Source of the DNA: an uncultured Lactobacillus sp.
Lineage (GTDB): Bacteria > Bacillota > Bacilli > Lactobacillales > Lactobacillaceae
DNA length: 6,095 nucleotides
Assembly (NCBI GenBank): GCA_945281075.1
Contig: CALYQE010000111.1
Span: 1 to 6,095, forward strand
Reading direction: 5' to 3'
The position numbers and the translations under genes are program-made. The notes beneath the pieces were generated by a model that saw nothing but the letters and a program-made list of their open reading frames with translations, was not told the DNA's origin and made no database searches. This document shows, one piece after another, positions 5,924 to 6,095 of this stretch; positions within the stretch are counted from its first letter, which is position 1; each line of letters opens with the position of its first letter.

Positions 5924-6095
5924 ATGAAAATTAATTGTCACATCGACCCCAATTTGGATGAGGAGCACGGTGAACTTTGGATCAAAGAAATGACGCCTAA
6001 GATCAATGACTTTTTACAAGTAATGTCCTCAAGCGATGATGTTCTATGGTGTCATTATCAAGCTCAAATTATTCCAGTCAAATATCAGGATATTT
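5924..6095 (+). CDS. LytTR-family DNA-binding regulator, N-terminal part only
   Basis: The first 57 codons are present; the gene runs off the right edge. It begins MKINCHIDPN and continues with GELWIKEMTPKINDF and the stretch SSSDDVLWCHYQAQIIPVKY (36-55). This resembles stand-alone LytTR regulators of lactobacilli (about 145-150 residues), in which a short N-terminal part of about 40 residues lacks a receiver domain and is followed directly by the LytTR DNA-binding domain. The segment LWCHYQAQIIPVKYQDI would be the first strands of that domain. In this family the next gene is often a DUF3021 membrane protein, which lies outside the window if present. It is transcribed divergently from the gut operon, with its own promoter and a candidate autoregulatory repeat. 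Family recognition is from memory of similar N-termini, with most of the DNA-binding domain unseen. Confidence 0.78.
   Translation, partial: MKINCHIDPNLDEEHGELWIKEMTPKINDFLQVMSSSDDVLWCHYQAQIIPVKYQDI

Noticed and set aside
1..6095. Search for CRISPR arrays, insertion sequences, tRNA or rRNA genes and prophage parts.
   Set aside because: No evenly spaced repeats, transposase-like frames, cloverleaf-like sequence or phage genes were seen.

Overview
The window looks like chromosomal DNA of a low-GC lactic acid bacterium, most likely Lactobacillus in the narrow sense. This rests on the AT-rich base composition, strong AGGAGG-type ribosome binding sites, a cre (catabolite-responsive) site, and a sorbitol gene order matching the gutFRMCBA arrangement known from Lactobacillus casei. 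A LytTR-domain regulator of a type common in lactobacilli starts at the right edge. The species cannot be named from sequence reading alone.

Positions 5120 down to 12, all on the minus strand, form one compact six-gene operon for sorbitol (glucitol) uptake and catabolism. The order of transcription is gutF (sorbitol-6-phosphate dehydrogenase), gutR (PRD-type activator), gutM (small membrane-anchored accessory regulator), gutC (EIIC, first half of the permease), gutB (EIIB plus second half of the permease) and gutA (EIIA). Gaps are 1 to 22 bases, or a 3-base overlap at gutM/gutC, and each gene has its own Shine-Dalgarno sequence. EIIA and EIIB relay phosphate from HPr to sorbitol as the two-part EIIC moves it inward. 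GutF then oxidises sorbitol 6-phosphate to fructose 6-phosphate, which enters glycolysis. GutR can sense PTS flux through its PRD and EIIA-like domains.

The operon promoter lies just upstream of gutF. It has a perfect TATAAT and a poor -35, with a cre-like sequence filling the spacer, so CcpA repression combined with activator dependence is the natural reading. A second TATAAT and a perfect palindrome about 120 to 170 bases further upstream may belong to a second promoter or to the activator site.

Positions 5181 to 5923 hold no conventional gene. They contain a candidate 44 to 48 residue membrane peptide ORF on the minus strand with a hairpin just after its stop codon, several inverted repeats including a perfect 8-bp stem, and, at the right end, a promoter with a 21-bp-spaced direct repeat upstream of a plus-strand LytTR gene cut by the window edge. 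The operon is a known system. The less explained material is in this intergenic stretch.
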